Below the pieces are notes generated by a model that had not been told where the DNA came from, did no database searches, and saw only the letters and a list, made by a program, of their open reading frames with translations. Position numbers and translations under genes: made by a program. This document shows, piece after piece, positions 1-5,710 of a stretch of DNA of 11,679 nt. Every line of letters starts with the position of its first letter. Within the stretch, counting starts at the first letter, position 1. The DNA comes from an uncultured Prevotella sp. (GTDB lineage Bacteria; Bacteroidota; Bacteroidia; Bacteroidales; Bacteroidaceae), in NCBI GenBank assembly GCA_945637645.1, contig CALZDK010000047.1:1-11679 (forward strand), in the 5' to 3' direction.

Positions 1-1245
1 GACGTGAGAAGGGCATTGCTCGATGCCGACGTGAACTACAAAGTGGCTAAGAACTTCACCGACACAGTGAAGCAAAAGGCATTGGGCATGAACGTGCTCA
101 CAGCAGTGAAACCAAGCCAGCTGATGGTGAAAATCGTACACGATGAGCTTGCTCAACTCATGGGAGGACAAGCTGTGCCTGTAAACCTGGAGGGAAGACC
201 TGCCATTATTCTTATGTCGGGACTACAGGGTTCCGGTAAGACAACATTCAGCGGAAAACTTGCCAACATGCTGAAGACAAAGAACCACAAGAAACCTTTG
301 CTCGTGGCTTGCGACGTTTATCGTCCGGCTGCCATAGAACAGCTGAAGGTGGTGGGTGAGTCGGTAGGTGTGCCCGTTTATTCTGAGCCCGAAAACAAAA
401 ATGTGGTGGAAATTGCAAACAACGCCATACGCGAGGCAAAGGCAAAGGCTTGCGACGTTGTGATAATAGACACCGCAGGACGACTCGCCATTGACGAGGA
501 GATGATGAACGAGATAGCAACCCTAAAAGAGGCTGTGAACCCAAGCGAAACGCTCTTCGTGGTTGACTCGATGACAGGTCAGGACGCAGTGAACACTGCA
601 AAGGAGTTTAACGACCGGCTGGACTTCGACGGAGTGGTGCTGACGAAACTCGACGGCGACACCAGAGGCGGTGCTGCTCTCTCTATTCGAACTGTGGTGA
701 CAAAACCTATCAAGTTTGTGGGAACAGGCGAAAAAATGGAGGCAGTGGATGTGTTCCACCCAGACCGTATGGCAGACCGTATTCTCGGCATGGGCGACAT
801 CGTAAGCCTCGTGGAGAGAGCTCAGCAGCAGTTCGACGAAAAACAGGCAAGGGAGCTGGAGAAGAAAATCATGAAGAACAAGTTTGACTTCAACGACTTC
901 ATGAGCCAGATTCAGCAGATAAAGAAAATGGGAAACATCAAAGACCTTGCAGCCATGATTCCAGGAGTGGGCAAAGCTATAAAAGACATAGACATTGACG
1001 ACAACGCCTTCAAGGGCATAGAGGCTATCATCAACTCTATGACTCCAAAGGAGCGCACCCATCCGGAAATCATCAACCAAAGCCGACGCAACCGCATTGC
1101 AAAGGGTTCGGGAACTACCATACAGGACGTTAACCGCCTGATGAAACAGTTCGACAACATGCGCAAGATGATGAAGATGGTGACTGGAATGAACAGTTCC
1201 AAGATGATGCAAATGGCGGCTGCAATGAAACACAGAATGAAATAA
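1..1245 (+). CDS. ffh: Signal recognition particle GTPase Ffh (SRP54), 5' end missing
   Basis: Ffh binds 4.5S/SRP RNA and signal sequences of nascent membrane and secreted proteins and delivers ribosomes to FtsY at the inner membrane. The frame is open from base 1, so the GTG at position 4 is an internal valine; roughly 30 N-terminal residues lie outside, judging from the usual family length. Counting from that GTG, the fragment shows the end of the N domain (RRALLDADVNYKVAK), the GTPase P-loop GLQGSGKT (73-80), DTAGR (156-160) and TKLDGD (214-219). The M domain starts near residue 290, with the RNA-binding RNRIAKGSG stretch (362-370) and a methionine-rich tail (KMMKMVTGMNSSKMMQMAAAM) that fits signal-peptide binding. 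Stop TAA at 1243-1245. folD starts nine bases downstream, so the two are probably co-transcribed. Nothing is broken apart from the truncation by the window edge. Confidence 0.97.
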   Translation, partial: DVRRALLDADVNYKVAKNFTDTVKQKALGMNVLTAVKPSQLMVKIVHDELAQLMGGQAVPVNLEGRPAIILMSGLQGSGKTTFSGKLANMLKTKNHKKPLLVACDVYRPAAIEQLKVVGESVGVPVYSEPENKNVVEIANNAIREAKAKACDVVIIDTAGRLAIDEEMMNEIATLKEAVNPSETLFVVDSMTGQDAVNTAKEFNDRLDFDGVVLTKLDGDTRGGAALSIRTVVTKPIKFVGTGEKMEAVDVFHPDRMADRILGMGDIVSLVERAQQQFDEKQARELEKKIMKNKFDFNDFMSQIQQIKKMGNIKDLAAMIPGVGKAIKDIDIDDNAFKGIEAIINSMTPKERTHPEIINQSRRNRIAKGSGTTIQDVNRLMKQFDNMRKMMKMVTGMNSSKMMQMAAAMKHRMK

Positions 1246-1254
1246 AAGAAAAAT

Positions 1255-2133
1255 ATGCAACTGATAGACGGAAAGGCCACAGCGGCCAAGATAAAGGAAG
1301 AGATTGCTCAGGAAGTGGAGCAGATAGTAGCCAACGGCGGCAAACGCCCACACCTCGCGGCTGTGCTCGTGGGGCACGACGGAGGTTCGGAGACTTACGT
1401 CAAGAACAAGGTGCTGGCGTGTGAGGCCTGCGGATTTAAATCCACACTGATTCGCTATGAGGACAACATAACGGAACAGGAACTGCTCGACTGTGTGAAG
1501 AAACTCAACGAGGACGACGATGTGGATGGATTCATCGTACAGCTGCCACTGCCTAAGCACATCGACGAACAAAAGATTATCGAGGCTATCGACTACCGAA
1601 AGGATGTTGACGGCTTCCACCCGATAAACGTGGGACGCATGGCAATAGGTCTGCCATGCTTCATCTCTGCCACACCACTCGGCATAATCACACTGCTCAG
1701 ACGCTACAACATAGAGACAAGCGGAAAGAAATGTGTGGTGTTGGGCAGAAGCAACATCGTTGGCAAGCCAATGGCACAGCTCATGATGCAGAAACAATAC
1801 GGCGACGCAACAGTGACAGTTTGCCACAGCCACTCCAAAAACCTCAAGGAGGAATGTCGTGAGGCTGACATCATCATTGCCGCAATAGGACGTCCGGACT
1901 TCGTCACAGCCGACATGGTGAAAAAGGGTGCTGTGATAATCGACGTAGGCACCACCCGTGTGCCCGACGCTTCCCGCAAGAGCGGATTCAGACTCAACGG
2001 CGACGTTAAGTTCGACGAGGTCTCCCCACTCTGCTCCTACATCACTCCAGTGCCAGGCGGCGTAGGCCCAATGACCATCTGTTCTCTCATGAAGAATACT
2101 CTCGCCGCAGGAAAAAAGGAGTATTACAAGTAA
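1255..2133 (+). CDS. folD: Bifunctional methylene-THF dehydrogenase / methenyl-THF cyclohydrolase FolD
   Basis: FolD is a cytosolic enzyme that interconverts 5,10-methylene-THF and 10-formyl-THF through methenyl-THF using NADP(H), feeding purine and formyl-Met synthesis. The 292-residue protein has the usual full length. Visible landmarks are the catalytic Y48-x3-K52 pair in SETYVKNKVLACE, the folate-site motif GFIVQLPLPKHID, the Rossmann segment CVVLGRSNIVGKPMAQLMM, and the C-terminal family signature ITPVPGGVGPMT. The ATG at 1255 is preceded by an A-rich leader (AAAGAAAAAT) rather than a Shine-Dalgarno site, normal in this phylum. It lies nine bases after ffh, so the pair is probably transcribed together. 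No hairpin terminator is visible after the stop; a repeat-filled spacer follows instead. Confidence 0.97.
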   Translation: MQLIDGKATAAKIKEEIAQEVEQIVANGGKRPHLAAVLVGHDGGSETYVKNKVLACEACGFKSTLIRYEDNITEQELLDCVKKLNEDDDVDGFIVQLPLPKHIDEQKIIEAIDYRKDVDGFHPINVGRMAIGLPCFISATPLGIITLLRRYNIETSGKKCVVLGRSNIVGKPMAQLMMQKQYGDATVTVCHSHSKNLKEECREADIIIAAIGRPDFVTADMVKKGAVIIDVGTTRVPDASRKSGFRLNGDVKFDEVSPLCSYITPVPGGVGPMTICSLMKNTLAAGKKEYYK

Positions 2134-2222
2134 GGGAGTTTGAGAGGTTTGAGGAGGTTTGAAAGGTTTGAGAGGTTTGAGGAGTTTGAGGAGGTTTGAA
2201 GGGTTTGAAAAGTTTGAAGAGT
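2134..2222 (+). repeat. Tandem array of about nine GTTTGA-type units
   Basis: Directly after the folD stop, the hexamer GTTTGA occurs nine times, at 2138, 2147, 2157, 2166, 2175, 2184, 2194, 2203 and 2212. The spacing is 9 or 10 bases, and the linkers are purines only (GAG, GGAG, AAG and the like). The array fills nearly all of the space between folD and the next gene. It has no inverted symmetry that would suggest a terminator and encodes no plausible peptide. The degenerate, short-period pattern looks like slipped-strand expansion; whether it has a role in RNA or expression is unknown. Confidence 0.9.
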
Positions 2223-2244
2223 CTTTACCTCTACGAAGAAAGAA

Positions 2245-2424
2245 ATGACGAGTGAGGAACTATACGAACGCGGCAATGCTTTCCGCAGGCAAGGCAATTG
2301 GCAAGAGGCAATAAACTGCTACATTGAAGCAGCAGAGATTGACCCCGAAAGCCCTGCCGTGGAGGCAAAGGAAATGCTCGACGACATACTGAATTTTTAT
2401 AATAAGGACGCATATAATCCTTGA
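2245..2424 (+). CDS. Small single-TPR protein at the head of the oxidoreductase operon
   Basis: This 59-residue reading frame begins ATG-ACG-AGT and ends TGA at 2422-2424. Residues about 5-39 form one clear tetratricopeptide repeat: LYERGNAFRRQGNWQEAI followed by a YxxAxxxDP pattern, with the helix-A G-N, W and helix-B A/Y positions of the TPR consensus. A short helical tail (EAKEMLDDILNFY) follows. There is no signal peptide or membrane segment, so it should be cytosolic. It sits 24 bases before the ferredoxin subunit, on the same strand. From memory, a small TPR gene precedes this oxidoreductase cluster in other Bacteroidales, which supports it being real. Role unknown; assembly or partner binding for the oxidoreductase is only an inference from position. 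It is easily missed because of its length. Confidence 0.85.
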   Translation: MTSEELYERGNAFRRQGNWQEAINCYIEAAEIDPESPAVEAKEMLDDILNFYNKDAYNP

Positions 2425-2434
2425 CAACAAAAAT

Positions 2435-2440
2435 AAGGAG
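2435..2440 (+). promoter_or_regulatory. Shine-Dalgarno-like AAGGAG before the ferredoxin subunit
   Basis: AAGGAG lies eight bases before the ATG at 2449, followed by a run of A. Strong Shine-Dalgarno sites are uncommon in this phylum, and most other starts in the window have only A-rich leaders. It supports the chosen start of the small ferredoxin gene. Confidence 0.6.
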
Positions 2441-2448
2441 TAAAAAAA

Positions 2449-2679
2449 ATGAGTAAAATCAGAGGGGCCATTGTGGTTGACATGGACCGTTGCAAAGGCT
2501 GCGCGCTATGCGTGGAGGCTTGCCCGCAAGATGTCATAGCACTGGCTAAAAAAGTAAACAGAAGCGGTTATCCATTCGTTGAGGTGGTTAACCAGGAAAG
2601 TTGCGTCGGTTGTGCCTCGTGTGCCATCGTCTGTCCCGACGGTTGCATCACGGTGTATCGTAAAAAAATGGAGGATTAA
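2449..2679 (+). CDS. 2-oxoacid:ferredoxin oxidoreductase, ferredoxin-like (delta) subunit, 2x[4Fe-4S]
   Basis: A 76-residue electron-transfer subunit with two classic cluster motifs: C15-x2-C18-x2-C21-x3-C25-P (CKGCALCVEACP) and C52-x2-C55-x2-C58-x3-C62-P (CVGCASCAIVCP). Each motif binds a [4Fe-4S] cluster together with the last cysteine of the other. In the four-subunit enzymes (KorD/VorC type) this polypeptide passes electrons from the TPP-bound intermediate to ferredoxin. It has an AAGGAG site eight bases upstream, and its stop is only five bases before the alpha subunit start, so the subunits should be translated from one message. Cytosolic. A free ferredoxin is the alternative, but the operon position makes the subunit role far more likely. 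Confidence 0.93.
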   Translation: MSKIRGAIVVDMDRCKGCALCVEACPQDVIALAKKVNRSGYPFVEVVNQESCVGCASCAIVCPDGCITVYRKKMED

Positions 2680-2684
2680 GAGCA

Positions 2685-3767
2685 ATGGCAGAACAAGAAG
2701 TAACGCTAATGAAGGGCAACGAAGCTATTGCCCGAGCAGCAATCAGATGTGGAGCAGACGGATTTTTCGGATATCCCATCACACCACAAAGTGAAATAAT
2801 TGAGACACTGGCTCTCGACAAACCTTGGGAAACCACAGGTATGGTGGTGCTGCAGGCTGAGAGCGAGGTGGCTGCAATAAACATGGTGCACGGAGCCGCA
2901 GGAGCTGGAAAACGAGCATTCACATCGTCGTCGAGCCCTGGAGTGGCGCTGATGCAGGAGTGTATTTCGTATATGGCTGGTTCGGAAATCCCTGGCATGA
3001 TAGTGAATGTGCAACGTGGAGGTCCGGGACTTGGCACTATACAACCTTCGCAAAGCGACTACACACAGGCAGTGAAAGGAGGCGGCAACGGCGACTACCA
3101 CGTTATTGTGCTGGCACCAAACTCGGTACAGGAAATGGCAGACTTCGTTGACCTTGCCTTTGAACTTGCATTCAAGTACCGCAACCCGTCGATGATACTG
3201 AGCGACGGAGTGATTGGTCAGATGATGGAAAAAGTGGTGATGCCACCGTACAAGCCACGCCGCACTGAGGAGGAGATACGCCGAGAGTGCCCTTGGGCAA
3301 CAATGGGACGCACTCCCGACCGCAAGCCAAACATCCACACTTCGCTCGAACTGAAGCCAGAGGCAATGGAGGAGCACAACCTGCACCTTCAGGCAAAGTA
3401 TCGTGAGATAGAAGAGAACGAGGTGAGATACGAGACACAGCAATGCGACGATGCAGAATACATAATAGTGGCTTTCGGATCGGCTGCACGACTCGCACAG
3501 AAAGCCATCGAGACTGCACGAACCGAAGGCATCAAGGTGGGACTCTTCCGCCCCATCACACTATGGCCTTTCCCAACAAAGGAAATAAAAGCTATGGCAG
3601 AGGGAAAGAAAGGAGTGCTCGTTGCGGAAATCAATGCTGGACAGATGGTGGACGATGTGCGACTCGCCATTAACGGCACTGTGAAAGTGGAGCATTTCGG
3701 TCGTTTGGGTGGCATCGTGCCCGAGCCCGACGAGATTGTTGAGGCACTGAAAACAAAACTGATGTAA
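2685..3767 (+). CDS. vorB: 2-oxoacid:ferredoxin oxidoreductase alpha subunit, VorB type
   Basis: The 360-residue subunit carries the pyrimidine-binding half of the thiamine diphosphate site. Visible motifs are GYPITPQSEI (29-38), the family signature, then ESEVAAINMVHGAAGAGKRAF (E61 region), SSSSPG (81-86) and VNVQRGGPGLG (from 108). A C-terminal domain with IVAFGSAARLAQKAI and VGLFRPITLWPFP matches the transketolase C-terminal-like region. The enzyme oxidatively decarboxylates a 2-oxoacid with CoA to an acyl-CoA and reduced ferredoxin, and can run in reverse under strongly reducing conditions. The VorB name reflects similarity to the branched-chain (2-oxoisovalerate) enzymes; 2-oxoglutarate is an equally reasonable substrate, and sequence alone does not decide. 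Five bases separate it from the genes on each side. Confidence 0.92.
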   Translation: MAEQEVTLMKGNEAIARAAIRCGADGFFGYPITPQSEIIETLALDKPWETTGMVVLQAESEVAAINMVHGAAGAGKRAFTSSSSPGVALMQECISYMAGSEIPGMIVNVQRGGPGLGTIQPSQSDYTQAVKGGGNGDYHVIVLAPNSVQEMADFVDLAFELAFKYRNPSMILSDGVIGQMMEKVVMPPYKPRRTEEEIRRECPWATMGRTPDRKPNIHTSLELKPEAMEEHNLHLQAKYREIEENEVRYETQQCDDAEYIIVAFGSAARLAQKAIETARTEGIKVGLFRPITLWPFPTKEIKAMAEGKKGVLVAEINAGQMVDDVRLAINGTVKVEHFGRLGGIVPEPDEIVEALKTKLM

Positions 3768-3772
3768 GAATT

Positions 3773-4543
3773 ATGGCTAACAGAGAAGAAATAATATCAC
3801 CCGAGAACCTCGTCTATAAGAAGCCTAAGCTGATGAACGATGTTCCCATGCACTACTGCCCAGGATGTAGCCACGGAGTGGTTCACAAACTTGTGGCAGA
3901 GGTAATAGAAGAAATGGGACTGGAGGAAAAAACTGTCGGCGTTTGCCCAGTGGGCTGCGCTGTGTTCGCCTACCGCTATCTTGACATTGACTGGCAGGAG
4001 GCTGCACACGGACGTGCTCCAGCCGTTGCCACAGCCATAAAACGAGTATGGCCCGACCGCCTCGTGTTCACCTATCAGGGCGATGGCGACCTCGCCTGCA
4101 TTGGTGCCGGAGAAACCATTCACGCACTTAACCGTGGAGAGAACATCACCATCATATTCATCAACAACGCCATCTACGGAATGACAGGCGGACAGATGGC
4201 ACCAACAACTCTCATGGGACAGAAGACAAGCACTTGCCCCTACGGCAGACAGGCAGACCTCCACGGATATCCACTGAAAATGACCGAGCTGGCAGCACAA
4301 CTTGAGGGAACATGCTATGTGACCCGACAGAGTGTGGAGACCGTTGCGGCAATACGCAGCGCAAAGAAAGCACTGCGCAAGGCGTTCGAGGCATCGATGG
4401 CTGGCAAGGGAAGCTCGCTCGTGGAAATTGTGTCCACTTGCAACAGCGGCTGGAAGCTATCGCCTGTTCAGGCAAACGAATGGATGAAGGAACACATGTT
4501 CAAATATTATCCAAAGGGAGATTTGAAGGATACGTTGAAATAA
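3773..4543 (+). CDS. 2-oxoacid:ferredoxin oxidoreductase beta subunit, thiamine diphosphate-binding
   Basis: A 256-residue subunit carrying the pyrophosphate/Mg half of the thiamine diphosphate site. Landmarks: HYCPGCSHG (27-35) and GVCPVGCAVF (56-65), both typical of KorB/VorB-partner subunits; HGRAPAVATAIK (79-90); the TPP motif GDGD (103-106) continuing to NNAIYGMTGGQ (131-141). The length is that of the short beta subunits without an extra iron-sulfur domain, consistent with a separate ferredoxin subunit in the operon. Together with the alpha subunit it forms the catalytic site. The start is five bases after the alpha stop. The last codons (GDLKDTLK) are unremarkable and the stop is followed seven bases later by the gamma start. 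Substrate choice (2-oxoglutarate or branched-chain oxoacid) remains open. Confidence 0.94.
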   Translation: MANREEIISPENLVYKKPKLMNDVPMHYCPGCSHGVVHKLVAEVIEEMGLEEKTVGVCPVGCAVFAYRYLDIDWQEAAHGRAPAVATAIKRVWPDRLVFTYQGDGDLACIGAGETIHALNRGENITIIFINNAIYGMTGGQMAPTTLMGQKTSTCPYGRQADLHGYPLKMTELAAQLEGTCYVTRQSVETVAAIRSAKKALRKAFEASMAGKGSSLVEIVSTCNSGWKLSPVQANEWMKEHMFKYYPKGDLKDTLK

Positions 4544-4550
4544 TGCAACT

Positions 4551-5087
4551 ATGAAAAAAGAAGTTATTATATCTGGATTTGGCGGTCAGGGAGTTCTCTC
4601 GATGGGAAAGATTTTGGCCTACTCAGGACTCATGGAAGGCAAGGAAGTGACTTGGATGCCTGCCTACGGACCAGAACAGAGAGGCGGCACCGCTAACGTA
4701 ACGGTGATAATAAGCGACGAGAGAATCTCATCGCCAATACTCAGTTCTTACGACGTGGCAGTGGTGCTCAACCAGCCGTCGCTCGACAAGTTTGAGCCGA
4801 AAGTGAAGCCTGGAGGAATACTCATCTACGATGGCTACGGAATTTTCAATCCTCCAACACGAAAGGACATTACGGTGTATCGTATCGACGCCATGGACAA
4901 GGCTGCGGAGATGAAGAACTCCAAGGTGTTTAATATGATAGTGCTGGGCGGGCTGCTGCAAGCCTGCCCCATAATCAGCAACGAAGGCGTGGAGAAAGCT
5001 CTCTACAAAACTCTCCCCGAACGCCACCACAGCCTGATTCCGCTAAATATGGAGGCGCTGCACGCCGCCACACTCAACAAGATGTGA
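4551..5087 (+). CDS. 2-oxoacid:ferredoxin oxidoreductase gamma subunit
   Basis: A 178-residue subunit of the 2-oxoacid:acceptor oxidoreductase gamma family. It shows the nucleotide-like motif GFGGQGV (9-15), SMGKILAYSGL, and the family signature MPAYGPEQRGGTANV (36-50), followed by ISDERISSPI. In the four-subunit complexes this chain completes the CoA-binding region beside alpha and beta. It is the last gene of the operon. Its final 45 bases overlap, tail to tail, the 3' end of the CobC-like gene on the other strand. A strong hairpin with a T-tract at 5143-5184 probably ends the transcript. Confidence 0.94.
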   Translation: MKKEVIISGFGGQGVLSMGKILAYSGLMEGKEVTWMPAYGPEQRGGTANVTVIISDERISSPILSSYDVAVVLNQPSLDKFEPKVKPGGILIYDGYGIFNPPTRKDITVYRIDAMDKAAEMKNSKVFNMIVLGGLLQACPIISNEGVEKALYKTLPERHHSLIPLNMEALHAATLNKM

Positions 5088-5582
5088 GAAACAGCCCTCT
5101 TTGGGGAATAGTCCGGCATATATTCCGGCACAAAGCAACACACCGCCGTGGGCGAATATCGCCACACGGCGGTATTCTTTTTCCTTCAACTCGTCGAGAA
5201 AAGAGGCTACGCGGGCATAAAGGTCGGGGAAGCCTTCGCCATTGGTGGCGCGCAAGTGCATATAGTCGTCGTACCACATCTGCAAGGCATCGTCCTTTAT
5301 GGCATCGTACTGCTGCATCTCCCAGTCGCCCATGTTCATCTCCTTCAGCCTCTCGTCTAACTGAGGAGTGTCAAATCCACAGTAGGCAGCGAGTTTCCTT
5401 GCCCTCGTCAAAGGTGAGGAGAACACCTTGTCGGGTTTTCCGTCGGAAAATATTGCGTCGAGCCTTGCCTTCGTATGGCTCGCCTCCTGCTCGAAAGTGT
5501 CTGCCACAGGCACATCGCTCCACCCATAGCATGTGCCCTTTGGCACTCCTACTCGGGTGTGTCTAACCATGATAATATCCAT
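5043..5582 (-). CDS. cobC: Histidine phosphatase, probable alpha-ribazole phosphatase CobC
   Basis: The 179-residue protein belongs to the histidine (phosphoglycerate-mutase-like) phosphatase family. It has catalytic H8 in MVRHT, the CYGWSDVP stretch (18-25) that is typical of the CobC branch, SSPLTRAR (55-62), the acidic EMNMGDWE region (81-88) and the second active-site histidine H145 in FAHGG. CobC removes the 5'-phosphate from alpha-ribazole phosphate or from adenosylcobalamin phosphate. The other three nucleotide-loop genes lie nearby on the same strand, which supports the CobC reading over a general phosphatase. I chose ATG at 5582 (MDIIMVRHT) over the in-frame ATG at 5627, because a TAnnTTTG box lies between them at 5613-5620 and family members begin just before the RHT motif. 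The 3' end overlaps the gamma subunit gene by 45 bases. Confidence 0.82.
   Translation of the reverse strand: MDIIMVRHTRVGVPKGTCYGWSDVPVADTFEQEASHTKARLDAIFSDGKPDKVFSSPLTRARKLAAYCGFDTPQLDERLKEMNMGDWEMQQYDAIKDDALQMWYDDYMHLRATNGEGFPDLYARVASFLDELKEKEYRRVAIFAHGGVLLCAGIYAGLFPKEGCFSHLVECGGVQRLHI
5143..5184 (+). terminator. Probable intrinsic terminator of the oxidoreductase operon, inside the antisense cobC gene
   Basis: CCGCCGTG-GGCGA (5143-5155), loop ATA (5156-5158), TCGCC (5159-5163), one bulged A (5164), then CACGGCGG (5165-5172). This gives 13 base pairs with a three-base loop, followed by TATTCTTTTTCC (5173-5184) on the plus strand. The orientation of the T-tract fits termination of plus-strand transcripts leaving the gamma gene, whose stop is at 5087. 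The same bases encode residues 137-147 of the minus-strand phosphatase, including its second active-site histidine. Part of the dyad may therefore be accidental to coding, but the T-tract placement makes terminator function likely. Confidence 0.65.
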
Positions 5583-5612
5583 AAAACAAGTTTTTTTATT
5601 ATTAAGAATATG

Positions 5613-5620
5613 CAAAGTTA
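5613..5620 (-). promoter_or_regulatory. Bacteroidetes-type -7 element for cobC
   Basis: On the minus strand the bases read TAACTTTG, an exact match to the TAnnTTTG -7 consensus of the Bacteroidetes primary sigma factor. A weak T-rich -33 region (TTAGTTTTT) lies about 19-25 bases upstream. The implied start of transcription leaves a leader of roughly 25 A/T-rich bases before ATG 5582. Confidence 0.55.
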
Positions 5621-5684
5621 TAACCAAATGATATAAAAACTAATTTTTATTGGATTTTTTTAATGGTTTATCTTTATTTTTTTG

Positions 5685-5692
5685 TACCTTTG
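5685..5692 (+). promoter_or_regulatory. Bacteroidetes-type -7 element for the sensor kinase
   Basis: TACCTTTG exactly matches TAnnTTTG and sits in the very common TTTGTACCTTTGCA context of this phylum. The -33 region is only approximate (TAATGGTTT around 5661-5669). The box lies between two in-frame ATGs (5663 and 5711) and so favours the second as the kinase start, with a leader of about a dozen bases. Confidence 0.7.
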
Positions 5693-5710
5693 CACGCAAA
5701 AAGTAACACA

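Noticed and set aside
523..1833. Long minus-strand open frame of 436 codons antisense to ffh and folD
   Set aside because: It spans two well-recognised genes on the other strand, is rich in His, Val, Leu and Cys with no family motif, and is best explained as a codon-bias shadow.
2134..2222. CRISPR array
   Set aside because: The units are 9-10 bases with no unique spacers and no cas genes nearby; this is a simple degenerate tandem repeat.
2706..3443. Minus-strand open frame of 245 codons antisense to vorB
   Set aside because: The sense frame is a convincing oxidoreductase subunit; the antisense protein is low in recognisable structure.
5105..5126. Small dyad GGAATA/TATTCC after the gamma subunit as the terminator
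   Set aside because: The stem is only six base pairs with a ten-base loop and no T-tract; the hairpin at 5143-5172 is far stronger.
5084..5566. Plus-strand open frame of 160 codons across the cobC gene
   Set aside because: It is antisense to a phosphatase with all catalytic motifs and has an Arg/Ser/His-rich composition without domains.
5663..5710. Upstream ATG giving the sensor kinase 16 extra residues
   Set aside because: The exact TACCTTTG promoter box lies downstream of this ATG, and the protein from ATG 5711 starts with a proper signal peptide.
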